Assembly (NCBI GenBank): GCA_016840405.1
Contig: JAEOSK010000014.1
Span: forward strand, 1-63,064
Source: Candidatus Hermodarchaeum yapensis
GTDB taxonomy: Archaea > Asgardarchaeota > Hermodarchaeia > Hermodarchaeales > Hermodarchaeaceae
DNA: 63,064 nucleotides
Direction of reading: 5' to 3'
Part shown: positions 26,612 through 35,167 of the stretch, one piece after another
Numbering within the stretch: the first letter of the stretch is position 1
Layout: each line of letters opens with the position of its first letter
Translations under genes and position numbers: made by a program
The notes under the pieces: generated by a model
The model's database searches: none
What the model was told of the DNA's origin: nothing
The model's input: only the letters and a program-made list of their open reading frames with translations

Positions 26612-27712
26612 TTGCCACGAATCACCCCTCAATTCCGGTATTTTTTACCACTCTTCGTTATTTGCGGGTTACTCTTTTCAGTTGCGGCTGGATTACCCTC
26701 CATGGCGTACGCAGATTCTAACATGATTGTGGACACACTCATTGCTGATTCTTGTACAATATTCACTATGTCAATGGGTGACACGGTCTTGTTTGGTAAT
26801 AGTGAAGACTATCGTCTCTGGGGGGTCTACGCTTGGTTCATGCCTTCACAGGACATCTATACGCCACAAGGCACACAAACAACTTATGGAGCGGTATTTT
26901 TCGGGTTCGATGAAAATGATAACGAAGCAGATGGATGGCCTCAGGGGGGGATGAATGACCAAGGTCTCTGTCTTGATGCAAACGGACTTTCCCATTATTC
27001 TCTCAATATACATCTTGAACGCGATGCACCTTATGCTCACTATTTTGCAGAAATTCTGTGGGAATGCAGCACAATTGACGAGGTCATTGACTGGTATCTC
27101 ACACATAGGATTGGTTATGAAATGAATTATCAAGTTCATTTTGCCGATGCGTCAGGTGATGCATTGGTTGTGAGTGCAGGTCTGGATGATGAATTAGCCT
27201 TTACTCTTATCGGAACTGAGAGTTGCTTAGTGTCAACAAATATCAATGTCGCAGACACTTCACGAGATGTTTACGATTGCTGGCGATATAGCACAACCAT
27301 GAGTATGTTGACGGCCATCTCTTCTGAAGACGAATTAACCGTTGAAGTCTGTCGCGATATACTCAATGCAGTCCACCAAGATGGGGAATATGCCACCAAA
27401 TACAGCAATGTCTTCGATTTAGTGAACTGCGAAATTTACCTTTGGTATAACCGTAATTTCAATCAAGTCGCATTCATGAACCTTGATAATGAACTAGCAA
27501 TGGTTCAACCTGGGGCACCTGACTATTATGAAGCATTTGGCCTTTTTGGAGCGAATGCTGATGAAGGGAATCTTCGGTACCGGAGAATTGCCTTGCCTGC
27601 ACTATTTGCACCTTCAGCACCTTTGCAATTGATCCTTGTGGCTGCTGGTGTCATTATACTTGTAGTAGGAACAAGTGTTACAGTCATTGTTGTTAAAAAA
27701 CGACGAGTATAA
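26612..27712 (+). CDS. Anchored extracellular Ntn-type amide hydrolase
   Basis: A 366-residue ectoprotein. A signal peptide (about 1-35) is followed by ADSCTIFTMSMGDTVLFGNSEDY, which matches the N-terminal nucleophile motif of choloylglycine/penicillin V acylase-like linear amide hydrolases, with Cys48 as nucleophile and Asn/Asp in GNSED as oxyanion partners. A single membrane helix and basic tail (KKRRV) end the protein. The Cys lies about 12 residues after the likely signal cleavage site, so a further cleavage is needed to expose it. The substrate is probably a small amide; unknown. The start is TTG with GGTGA 6 nt upstream. Confidence 0.7.
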   Translation: MPRITPQFRYFLPLFVICGLLFSVAAGLPSMAYADSNMIVDTLIADSCTIFTMSMGDTVLFGNSEDYRLWGVYAWFMPSQDIYTPQGTQTTYGAVFFGFDENDNEADGWPQGGMNDQGLCLDANGLSHYSLNIHLERDAPYAHYFAEILWECSTIDEVIDWYLTHRIGYEMNYQVHFADASGDALVVSAGLDDELAFTLIGTESCLVSTNINVADTSRDVYDCWRYSTTMSMLTAISSEDELTVEVCRDILNAVHQDGEYATKYSNVFDLVNCEIYLWYNRNFNQVAFMNLDNELAMVQPGAPDYYEAFGLFGANADEGNLRYRRIALPALFAPSAPLQLILVAAGVIILVVGTSVTVIVVKKRRV

Positions 27713-27721
27713 TTAATTCAA

Positions 27722-28432
27722 TTAGTACTCAATTTCTTTGGGTAGTTTCTTTGCAGTATTAATACTGCTTTCGATTTCCTTCGGAAGGGGGGCTATGCCT
27801 TCAAACCCGGTTTCCTCAACAAACTCTCTCATCGCAACCAATAGGGTATCCGGGTTCTGTTCAGCCATTTTTTCAACAGTATCAATCCCCGCGTTATAAT
27901 ACAAGCGAGCGCGAATTCCCTTCACACCGGGTAACCGAGCTAAATCAGATAATTTCACCAATTCCAAAATGATCTCTTCAGGAATATCTGTCTTTATCGA
28001 CAGTTCTCGTCGTTGATCTGGAGTACGACCTCGCGTTCGCATTTGATTGACATCATGAATTCCTAAAGCCTCCAATTTCTCCACATAGGTAGTGTTAATT
28101 CCTAGAAAATTACGGAGTTTGAAGGATTTCCGAGTCATCGCAGTTCGCTCTTCTCTCAACTCCGATACTTGCATTACCATTGGCTTGTTGTTGATGAATC
28201 GATAATAGTACCGAATTGCCCACAGCTGCCCTTTCGCAGATTTCTCTTCTTCCCGCTCAAACCAATCCACATACGTTACTAAATCGTCAGGAGTTGCTTG
28301 TTCAATAACTTTGCCTTCTGCAAACTTATCTAGATAAGCTTCGTAGAAGCGGACGATTTTCACAACATTATCTATGGTATGTGGTGTGCGTCCACCCCGT
28401 TTGAGAAACTGGCGAAATCCATCTTCATCCAT
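27722..28432 (-). CDS. Integrase-N-like domain fused to helix-hairpin-helix
   Basis: A 236-residue soluble protein. The first 95 residues (GGRTPHTIDNVVKIVRFYEAYL, then a DLVTYVDWFE helix and KGQLWAIRYYYRFI) resemble the SAM-like DNA-binding core domain found at the N-terminus of tyrosine recombinases, but no catalytic recombinase domain follows. Residues 110-210 form tandem helix-hairpin-helix units (for example YVEKLEALGIHDVNQM and LARLPGVKGIRARLYYNAGI) like DUF4332. A DNA-binding or architecture role is plausible but unproven. The gene is convergent with the Ntn hydrolase and divergent from the AdoMet decarboxylase-like gene. Confidence 0.6.
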   Translation of the reverse strand: MDEDGFRQFLKRGGRTPHTIDNVVKIVRFYEAYLDKFAEGKVIEQATPDDLVTYVDWFEREEEKSAKGQLWAIRYYYRFINNKPMVMQVSELREERTAMTRKSFKLRNFLGINTTYVEKLEALGIHDVNQMRTRGRTPDQRRELSIKTDIPEEIILELVKLSDLARLPGVKGIRARLYYNAGIDTVEKMAEQNPDTLLVAMREFVEETGFEGIAPLPKEIESSINTAKKLPKEIEY

Positions 28433-28587
28433 ACCCGAAACACCATCCAGAATACATCTATTTGCAGAGGATTCTTTTATTTGTTAACGCAAAAATTGAA
28501 GCCTTTAGTTACTCCTCCCTCTCCTTTTGAGAAGATGGTTGTTGGTGTGGGAGATTTTTAAAGCGGTGTGGCTGGAGGTTATTTATT

Positions 28588-28947
28588 ATGTCGTTTTCTA
28601 CAAAGCGATTTCAACTAGTAATGGAGGTCGGAGGGTGTGACCGTGACCGATTAGTGAGTCATAGCTTTGTGGAAGCATTGATCCTGAAGGTTGCAGCGTT
28701 AAGTGGGATGGAAGTGTTGCACGGACCCGTCATTGTAGAGGGTCGACCACATAATCCCGGGTTAACAGGATTTGCTGTGATTGATTATTCCCATATTGCC
28801 GTGCACACTTTTCCCAATTCAAATGACCTATTCTTGGACCTGTGTTCTTGTAAAGTGTTTGATGTTGAAGTCATTGAAGATTACGTTCAACGAAGTTTGA
28901 ACGTCGATAAATCTATGATAACAAGTACTAAACTGAACCTTGAGTAA
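28588..28947 (+). CDS. Divergent AdoMet decarboxylase-like protein
   Basis: A 119-residue protein similar in length and layout to the small prokaryotic S-adenosylmethionine decarboxylase (SpeH/SpeD type), which makes the aminopropyl donor for spermidine. Catalytic residues line up with exact spacing: Ser68 as pyruvoyl precursor, His73 and Cys88, as in the S63/H68/C83 set of the known enzymes. The residue before the processing Ser is Tyr67 in place of the usual Glu, so self-cleavage may differ. GGAGGTT lies 7 nt before the ATG, an excellent site. A polyamine role is expected if cleavage works; otherwise it is a related enzyme. Confidence 0.7.
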   Translation: MSFSTKRFQLVMEVGGCDRDRLVSHSFVEALILKVAALSGMEVLHGPVIVEGRPHNPGLTGFAVIDYSHIAVHTFPNSNDLFLDLCSCKVFDVEVIEDYVQRSLNVDKSMITSTKLNLE

Positions 28948-28964
28948 GTGACTTCAGCTAAAGT

Positions 28965-29615
28965 CTATCTCTTATCGTTATACTTGGCATCCGCGGCTTT
29001 ATTCGTCATAACGCTGCGTAGAAGAATATTCGAGATTTCTGCCCACGCTTTCCCTGTTTCTGCCTGGTCTATCCCAAACAATTCATAACCCTGTAACCCA
29101 TCCTGCAATGCAATTAGTCCCATAGCTAGATGGTGTGTATTGACCTCTGGACGAATCACACCCTTCTCCTTTTGATCTTCAAAATATTTGGTTAATCCCG
29201 TTAAGGCCTCATCATACATTGTATGCAGCGAGTTGGCGAGTGACGGGTTCCGTGACGCTTCGGACGTGATTTCAAACATAAGGCTGGTCGGCCAGGTTGG
29301 TTCAGAGAAGAACAGGGGCATACTCCACAGCTTATCATAGAAAGTGTTCGATGTGATGTCTAAGAGGTTCCCCGATTCTAAGAGCTCAGCGATGGGTTCT
29401 TCTCGGACCTTCTCTAGAGGAATCTGAACGACTGCTTTGAAGAGATCCTCTTTGCTTTTGAAATATTGGTAAATCGTTCCCTTACTGACACCTAGCTTTT
29501 TCGCGATATCAGTCATCTTCGATTGGTGAAATCCCTTCTCTGCAAAGACCTTAATCGCTGCATCCACGATTCGCTTCTTAGCCCGAATTTTATAATCTTG
29601 AAGTACGCGGGGCAT
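28965..29615 (-). CDS. TetR-family repressor
   Basis: About 216 residues. The N-terminal HTH reads [44 protein letters not shown] across its helices (split over the usual three-helix TetR unit), followed by an all-helical ligand-binding domain. It probably represses itself and the divergent ICMT-like operon, because perfect dyads lie in the shared promoter region. ATG 29615 is preferred: GGTGAG lies 5 nt upstream; GTG 29624 is an alternative. Confidence 0.9.
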   Translation of the reverse strand: MPRVLQDYKIRAKKRIVDAAIKVFAEKGFHQSKMTDIAKKLGVSKGTIYQYFKSKEDLFKAVVQIPLEKVREEPIAELLESGNLLDITSNTFYDKLWSMPLFFSEPTWPTSLMFEITSEASRNPSLANSLHTMYDEALTGLTKYFEDQKEKGVIRPEVNTHHLAMGLIALQDGLQGYELFGIDQAETGKAWAEISNILLRSVMTNKAADAKYNDKR

Positions 29616-29651
29616 TAATCTCACCGGATATCGTGCCTAACTGAACAACAA

Positions 29652-29708
29652 GTATAAAAAAGTAACTGACCAGTCAGTCAAAAAACTGACCATAAGGTAT
29701 ATATTAAG
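29652..29708. promoter_or_regulatory. Divergent promoters with TetR-type operators
   Basis: On the minus strand TTTTTTATAC (29652-29661) is a TATA box for tetR. On the plus strand GTATATATTAAG (29697-29708) is one for the ICMT operon. Between them lies the perfect dyad ACTGAC-CA-GTCAGT (29665-29678), and the motif ACTGACCA repeats exactly 20 bp apart (29665 and 29685). This is a typical operator position for blocking both promoters. Confidence 0.6.
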
Positions 29709-29770
29709 AAAATCTTCCTCACAGAAAGCTATCTAACTCCCAAGATCAGGTCATAAATGAGGTCAAAACC

Positions 29771-30415
29771 ATGAATGGCGATTTCCTCTTCTTGATGTTC
29801 TTCTTGGTTCAATTCTTAGGAATGATACTTATTCGTTCATACTATGGCTTGAAATCCCCGGACCGGAAAAAATCATTGCGTGAACTTACGAAAAGCGCGG
29901 TTGAACATGAAGGAAGATTCTCATTCATTTTACTGATACTAGTCGGAGTATTCATGGTGTCCGCGCTTATTCTCTATGTTTGGTACCCAACATTATTCCC
30001 TTGGTTAGTCTTACCCTTTCCCGATTGGCTCCGTTGGATCGGAGTCATCATCGGATTCATCTCGCTACTCTTACTTTGGTGGATACATTCGACGTTGGGT
30101 CTAGCCTTTTCAAAAACCTTAACCCTCCAAAAACGACAAAAAGTGGTGGTTGATGGCCCTTATCGTCGCGTCCGACATCCCATGTACACCGCCTTTCTCA
30201 TCTACTTCCTCTCATGGTTTCTCATCTCAACCAATCTCCTCTTCATCATTGTCTGGTTCTTGTTCTTCGTTACCCTTGTTGCCCGAATGCCCACGGAAGA
30301 AGAAATGCTCATTACTCAGTTTGGAGACGAATACCGCGAGTACATAAAACGAACAGGACGTCTATTTCCGCCGCTTCGAAAGAAAGACGATTCCAACAAC
30401 ACAGACCAAGAATAG
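29771..30415 (+). CDS. ICMT-like membrane methyltransferase 1
   Basis: A 214-residue integral membrane protein with about five helices, of the isoprenylcysteine carboxyl methyltransferase/PEMT-like family. The motif GPYRRVRHPMYTAF binds SAM in this family, and the C-terminal EEEMLITQFGDEYREYIKRTGRLFPP segment is intact. The family methylates carboxyl groups or other polar head groups at membranes; here the acceptor is unknown. GAGGTC precedes the ATG. It is the first gene of a two-gene operon and is divergent from tetR. Confidence 0.85.
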   Translation: MNGDFLFLMFFLVQFLGMILIRSYYGLKSPDRKKSLRELTKSAVEHEGRFSFILLILVGVFMVSALILYVWYPTLFPWLVLPFPDWLRWIGVIIGFISLLLLWWIHSTLGLAFSKTLTLQKRQKVVVDGPYRRVRHPMYTAFLIYFLSWFLISTNLLFIIVWFLFFVTLVARMPTEEEMLITQFGDEYREYIKRTGRLFPPLRKKDDSNNTDQE

Positions 30416-30428
30416 GTGATACGTTCAA

Positions 30429-31166
30429 ATGCCTGTTGCTCCTTCAGAATCGTTGAACAAATACGGGGTCAGTAGCATCATTCGTGAATTTGTCCTCGTA
30501 GGCTTCACGGCGCTCCTTCTTTGGGTGTCAGCTGGGTTCCAGCTCTGGCTTACTGCCTGGATTTACATAATTTTCCTACTCATCTTTTCAACGGTTTTCA
30601 TGGCTACCCTGGTTTGTAAGAATCCTGTGCTCCTCAACCTTCGAGGTGCCCCTCGAAAAGCCATTCGAACAACACCCTTGCGCCGATATGACAAAATTTA
30701 CTTCATCCTTTTTGTGCCACTCTTTGTCCTCATTCCAATTGTCACTGGACTTGAATTCCAAGGATTACTCATGACTTGGGTCATCATTCCCTCCCCTCTC
30801 TCACTATGGTCGATATTACTCGGGTTTGTGCTTATCCTAATCGGCAACGCTATCTTTGGATGGGCTATGGTGTCTAATCCCTTCTTCCATGGCATGATGA
30901 CAATTCAAGAAGAACGAGGGCATCAGGTCATCTCGAGAGGACCGTATCGATGGGTCCGTCATCCTGGGTACTTGGGTCAGATTCTCCTCTACTTGGGAAC
31001 ACCCCTGCTCCTTGGATCCTGGTGGGCTTTCTTATTAGGCTTCATCATGAGCTTTGCTTTCATATTCCGTACAGCTAAGGAGGATCAAGTTCTTCGAAAT
31101 GAACTTGAAGGGTATAGTGAGTATGCTGAACAGGTTCGAAAACGACTTCTTCCAGGCATCTGGTAA
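30429..31166 (+). CDS. ICMT-like membrane methyltransferase 2
   Basis: A 245-residue integral membrane protein with about six helices and the same family signature: GPYRWVRHPGYLGQI for SAM binding and the ending RTAKEDQVLRNELEGYSEYAEQVRKRLLPGIW. It differs from its neighbour by an N-terminal extension. GGTGA lies 8 nt before the ATG and the spacer to the first ICMT-like gene is only 13 nt, so they are co-transcribed. The stop codon lies in a perfect AT-rich dyad (31164-31182) without a T tract. Confidence 0.85.
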   Translation: MPVAPSESLNKYGVSSIIREFVLVGFTALLLWVSAGFQLWLTAWIYIIFLLIFSTVFMATLVCKNPVLLNLRGAPRKAIRTTPLRRYDKIYFILFVPLFVLIPIVTGLEFQGLLMTWVIIPSPLSLWSILLGFVLILIGNAIFGWAMVSNPFFHGMMTIQEERGHQVISRGPYRWVRHPGYLGQILLYLGTPLLLGSWWAFLLGFIMSFAFIFRTAKEDQVLRNELEGYSEYAEQVRKRLLPGIW

Positions 31167-31202
31167 TTTCTGAAAGAAATTACGAACAAATTAGGAAACG
31201 TT

Positions 31203-32843
31203 TTATCCGATTTTTTGATCAAAGACCTTCCTAAGTAGAACCATTGGTAGATTGCCATTCGCGGTTATTATGTCGTGGAAGAACTTGTCGGAATATTTGT
31301 CTCCCATTTTTTGCATAATTTCGTCTCGGAGTTGAAGAACGAGATGTTTCCCAAGAAGATAAGACAATGGATAACCTGGACTCAAGGTATACCGGCGGAC
31401 CTCTGCTGTTGCACCTTCTTGAGAAATACCTGCTTCTTTGACTAGCATATTCACAGCTTCATCGAATGCCATTTCACCTCGCCCTAATTTTACATCCACA
31501 ATAATTCGAACCGCTCGCCAAATCGCTCCGGTTAATTGGACCATCTTTGCTTCAAGACCCGTGACGAAGCCCTTTTCCATCATCATCTGTTCACAATAAT
31601 GAGCCCACCCTTCGACCGTTTCGATTCCCAGACTGCCTGTCATTGTACCCAAGAGTGGAATCAATGACCCTCGGTTTGAAGCTGACAATTGTAAGAAATG
31701 GCCGGGGTATGATTCGTGAACGGCAACGTTTCGAATACTCGGGTTATTCAAGTGCTTGCCTATGTGTGTGATCTCTTTCGGTCGAGTGACGACATAAATC
31801 CCAATCTTGGGGTCATCAAAGCGTGAGGGAGGCATTAAGGCGGCGAAGGGAATCAGGGGCGCCATGTATGCGGGGGTTTCCTCAATTTTCAGAATATCTT
31901 CTTCGTAGATAGTAGCGAGGTTATTATCAAGAATGAATTGTTTCGCCTCTTCCATGGCCGTTCGTGTGGCAAGTAATGCCTCGTCAAAGGTTTTTGGAGT
32001 GTCTTTCTCGATGGTGGCCATTACTTCCTCAACGCTTTTATCAGGATCAATTTTGGCAGCTGTTTGGCTTCTTTCTTCTTTGAGCTCTTTTAGGGATTTA
32101 ATTCCGAATTGTAAAATCTCTTCAGAAGTCATCCCTAGCATTCGAAGTTGAATCAGGCGCTCATATCGCTCCTTCCCCAGTGCCCAATTGTCTATCGTGT
32201 TAGATTGAAGTTGTTGTAACCAGGCAAGATGTTCTTTAAATGGCTCATCTAGTTCAGCTACGGCTTCCTCTAAGTCTGCTTGGAGTTCACCAGGAATTTG
32301 TCCTTTTCCTATCATCGTAATGAACTGAAAGAGACCTGGCATTTGTTGGGCGGATTCAAGGGCAATTTCTGTCCATAGTTTTACAGGTTTTGATTTATCA
32401 AATCGTGTACGAAATTCCTGTAGATACTGTGGTATTTCTTTTAGCCGTGACACTATCGCTTTCATTCGTTCTTCTAAGGGTGCATATTCCCTAGAGATCA
32501 TCAGGAAGAAACTCCCTCCAATGAGGTCAAAGGCATCTGGGTTCAAGATGCTTTGGCGTTGCTCATGGAGTGCGAATTTCCAAATTTCAAGAAGGCTCTC
32601 CAGTATTTGCCAGTCAATTTTATTCGCTTCATTTAGGACATTGAAATCGACTGTCTCTTTCATACGACTTACTGCTTCTTCAAGCGTCTTTTCGATTTCA
32701 ATATCCGTGGTCAAATCGCCTTTCGAAAGTTGATGATCAAATGGGTCATGAAGTCCCAACATGCTCGCAATTTCAGGAAGGATGTTGTATAACCGTTCAT
32801 ACATTTCATTCTTTAATTTCTCAAACTGCTCGTTAGCACTCAT
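31203..32843 (-). CDS. DUF885 metallohydrolase-like protein 1
   Basis: A 546-residue soluble, largely helical protein of the DUF885 family. The presumed zinc motif HESYPGHFLQ is at about 376-385, with an acidic partner in the ETVEGWAHYCEQMMMEKG helix. Members are thought to be gluzincin-like peptidases, though activity is rarely tested; no signal peptide is seen, so it is cytosolic. It is a close paralog of the next gene. It has its own promoter, with a TATA-like element and TGACCA/TGGTCA dyads like those at tetR, suggesting shared control. Confidence 0.8.
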   Translation of the reverse strand: MSANEQFEKLKNEMYERLYNILPEIASMLGLHDPFDHQLSKGDLTTDIEIEKTLEEAVSRMKETVDFNVLNEANKIDWQILESLLEIWKFALHEQRQSILNPDAFDLIGGSFFLMISREYAPLEERMKAIVSRLKEIPQYLQEFRTRFDKSKPVKLWTEIALESAQQMPGLFQFITMIGKGQIPGELQADLEEAVAELDEPFKEHLAWLQQLQSNTIDNWALGKERYERLIQLRMLGMTSEEILQFGIKSLKELKEERSQTAAKIDPDKSVEEVMATIEKDTPKTFDEALLATRTAMEEAKQFILDNNLATIYEEDILKIEETPAYMAPLIPFAALMPPSRFDDPKIGIYVVTRPKEITHIGKHLNNPSIRNVAVHESYPGHFLQLSASNRGSLIPLLGTMTGSLGIETVEGWAHYCEQMMMEKGFVTGLEAKMVQLTGAIWRAVRIIVDVKLGRGEMAFDEAVNMLVKEAGISQEGATAEVRRYTLSPGYPLSYLLGKHLVLQLRDEIMQKMGDKYSDKFFHDIITANGNLPMVLLRKVFDQKIG

Positions 32844-32870
32844 TGTAATTCACTCTACAGGTAGGTGATG

Positions 32871-32920
32871 TGGTCAGTATACTTATAACATCTGTAAAAA
32901 TCTGACCAAATTCATGGTCA
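32871..32920 (-). promoter_or_regulatory. DUF885 promoter with TetR-like dyads
   Basis: TGACCA-aattca-TGGTCA (32903-32920) is a perfect dyad upstream of the minus-strand TATA-like element (about 32882-32889). A further half-site TGGTCAG at 32871-32877 pairs with CTGACCA at 32902-32908 across the TATA element. The ACTGACCA word equals that of the tetR region. Confidence 0.5.
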
Positions 32921-32953
32921 ATAGGAAGGCTCGATTGTAAGTGGACTCATGAA

Positions 32954-34606
32954 TTAGGATTCAAGTTTAGCGATTTTTTGGTCAAACACTTTTCTCAGTA
33001 GCGACACTGGCAAATACCCATTTGCGGCAATTGTGTCATGGAAGAACTTGTCAGAATATTGATCGCCCATCTTTTGCATGATTTCATCACGGAGCTTAAG
33101 AATCAAATGCTTACCTAAGAGGTAGGATAATGGATAGCCTGGTGTGAGAGTATATCGGCGGACTTCAGCGACTGCCCCCTCTTTGGTCATACCCGTTTCT
33201 TTAATTAACATGTCCACGGCTTCATCGAAGGTCATTTCTCCTCGAGACAATTTTACATCAACAATGATGCGCACTGCACGCCAAATTGCCCCGGTAAGTT
33301 GCACCATCTTGGCTTCAAGTCCGGTGACAAAGCCCTTTTCCATCATCATTTGTTCACAATAGTGGGCCCATCCTTCAACTGTTTCTGCCCCATAAGAAGT
33401 ACCTGTCCCGGCATATCCTTGAAGTAAGGATCCTCTGAGTGAAACCCCTGTTTGAAGGAAATGACCTGGATATGCTTCGTGAACAGCTGTGTTTCGAATA
33501 CTAGGATAGTTTAGGTGTTTACTCAGGTTAGCGATATCTTTTGGTCGGGTGACCACGTAGATTCCAATCTTTGGATCGTCAAATCGAGATGGCGGAATTA
33601 ATGCTGCGAAAGGGATCAGAGGGGCCATGTATAGCGGCGTTTCCTCTACAATGAGTTTATCTTCTTCGTATGGTGAAGCTAAATCCTGGTCGATAATGAA
33701 TTGTTTTGCTTCCTCCATTGCAGTTTTGGTTGCTTGTAATGCTTCTTCGTAAGTCTTGGGGGCATCTGCCTCGATCAAAGCCATTATTTCCTCGATAGTT
33801 TTGTCTGGATCAATTTGGGTTGCGATCTCGGTCCTTTCCTTTTTAAGGTCTTTGAGAGATTTAATTCCGAATTGTAAGATTTCTTCCGAGGTCATTCCAA
33901 GGTCACGGAGACCTATCAGTTTCTCAAATTTCTTCTTCCCAATTGCCCAATTCTCTATAGTGTTTGCTTGAAGTTGTTGAAGCCAAGCAATATGTTCCTT
34001 TATTGGCGTTTCCAGAGCTGTAACCGTCCCCTCCAAAGAAGCCTGGAGTTTCTCAGAAATCTGTCCTTTACCTAAAACAGCAATGAACTGAATTAGACCC
34101 GGCATAGTCTGGGCAGTTTCTAAGGCGATTTCTGTCCATAACTTCACGGGTTTGGATTTTTCAAATCGTGTTCGAAATTCTTCCAAGTAACGTGGTATTT
34201 CCTTTAGCCGTGAAACCATTGCCGTCATACGCTCTTCCAAGGGTGCATACTCTTTCGAAATCATGAGAAAGAAGCTCATTCCGATTAGTTCAAAACCGTC
34301 AGGATTCAGCACGTTCTGGCGTTGTTCATGAAGGATGAATTTCCAGAATTCTTGGAGTCGTTCAAGTACTTCCCAGTCGATTTTATTCGAGTCATTCAGA
34401 GCATTGAAGTCGATTGTGTCTTTCATTCGCTGAACAGCTTCATCTATTGTTTGTTCTATTTCTAGATCCGGAGTCAAATCACCGTTTGAAAAAAGCCGAT
34501 CATAGGGATTATGGAGTCCAAAGAGGCTAGCGATTTCCGGAAGAATTTGGTATAACCGATCATATATTTCATTCTTTAATTTCTCAAATTGCTTGTCAGC
34601 ACTCAT
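32954..34606 (-). CDS. DUF885 metallohydrolase-like protein 2
   Basis: A 550-residue paralog of the preceding protein, aligned end to end with only small changes. It retains HEAYPGHFLQ in the same place and the AETVEGWAHYCEQMMMEKG helix. The two genes are tandem in one direction, 110 nt apart, with a promoter in front of each, so they arose by duplication and may be controlled separately. AGGTGA lies 8 nt before the ATG. Substrate unknown; a peptidase or carboxypeptidase role is inferred from the family. Confidence 0.8.
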   Translation of the reverse strand: MSADKQFEKLKNEIYDRLYQILPEIASLFGLHNPYDRLFSNGDLTPDLEIEQTIDEAVQRMKDTIDFNALNDSNKIDWEVLERLQEFWKFILHEQRQNVLNPDGFELIGMSFFLMISKEYAPLEERMTAMVSRLKEIPRYLEEFRTRFEKSKPVKLWTEIALETAQTMPGLIQFIAVLGKGQISEKLQASLEGTVTALETPIKEHIAWLQQLQANTIENWAIGKKKFEKLIGLRDLGMTSEEILQFGIKSLKDLKKERTEIATQIDPDKTIEEIMALIEADAPKTYEEALQATKTAMEEAKQFIIDQDLASPYEEDKLIVEETPLYMAPLIPFAALIPPSRFDDPKIGIYVVTRPKDIANLSKHLNYPSIRNTAVHEAYPGHFLQTGVSLRGSLLQGYAGTGTSYGAETVEGWAHYCEQMMMEKGFVTGLEAKMVQLTGAIWRAVRIIVDVKLSRGEMTFDEAVDMLIKETGMTKEGAVAEVRRYTLTPGYPLSYLLGKHLILKLRDEIMQKMGDQYSDKFFHDTIAANGYLPVSLLRKVFDQKIAKLES

Positions 34607-34638
34607 TATGGAATCACCTACTATAGATTGTTAGCTTC

Positions 34639-35136
34639 TCATCTCTCGACTAGAAACCTTTCAAAGTCTTTGACAACATATCGAATATGTTTCTTTCCCT
34701 TCGAAATGATTGTGTGCCCCTCCTTTTCAAGTAACGCTTTTTGTTGCTTAGCACCACCGGGGTACTTGGAATTGAGTTCACCATTGTTTTTAATTGTGCG
34801 CCAGTACGGAACATCACTATTCATCTCTTCAGCGGCATTGGCAGCGATCGTGACAAAAATGCCAGTAGTAAGAGTACAGCAATATTGTGCTCCATGTTTG
34901 GCAGCTAAGCGTTCACAGATTTGACTCAAGGTAATGAGTCGTCCCTTGGGGATACTTTGCATGATGGCATTCACGTCAGAGGGGGGAGCCAAGACCACAC
35001 TAACACCGATTTCTGCGCCCATTTTCTCAAGCGGTCGACGACACGGAAAATTAGCTTCCAACGGTACGATCTTAGGCATATTTTTTGGGTCTTCGAGTTT
35101 TTCCTGCCACGTTTTACGTTTGTAGGGCATCGTCAT
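34639..35136 (-). CDS. MGMT/ATL-like protein without acceptor Cys
   Basis: About 165 residues. The central part follows the C-terminal DNA-binding domain of O6-alkylguanine-DNA alkyltransferases: SIPKGRLITLSQICERLA (HTH region), a small-residue stretch, VPYWRTIKNNGEL in the place of the PCHRV active-site motif, and PGGAKQQKALLEKEGHTI. The methyl-accepting Cys is replaced by Tyr/Trp, so it cannot repair by the known reaction; alkyltransferase-like (ATL) proteins instead bind lesions and recruit nucleotide excision repair. That would pair well with the UvrA-like protein here, but is an inference. The ends of the protein are unusual and its start (35136 or 35130) uncertain. Confidence 0.6.
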   Translation of the reverse strand: MTMPYKRKTWQEKLEDPKNMPKIVPLEANFPCRRPLEKMGAEIGVSVVLAPPSDVNAIMQSIPKGRLITLSQICERLAAKHGAQYCCTLTTGIFVTIAANAAEEMNSDVPYWRTIKNNGELNSKYPGGAKQQKALLEKEGHTIISKGKKHIRYVVKDFERFLVER

Positions 35137-35167
35137 CACGAATCAATGGATTCGTTTCTTCAGGGCT

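Noticed and set aside
31164..31182. AT-rich inverted repeat at the end of the ICMT operon as terminator
   Set aside because: It has a perfect 8-bp stem but no T tract behind it, so it is not listed as a terminator.
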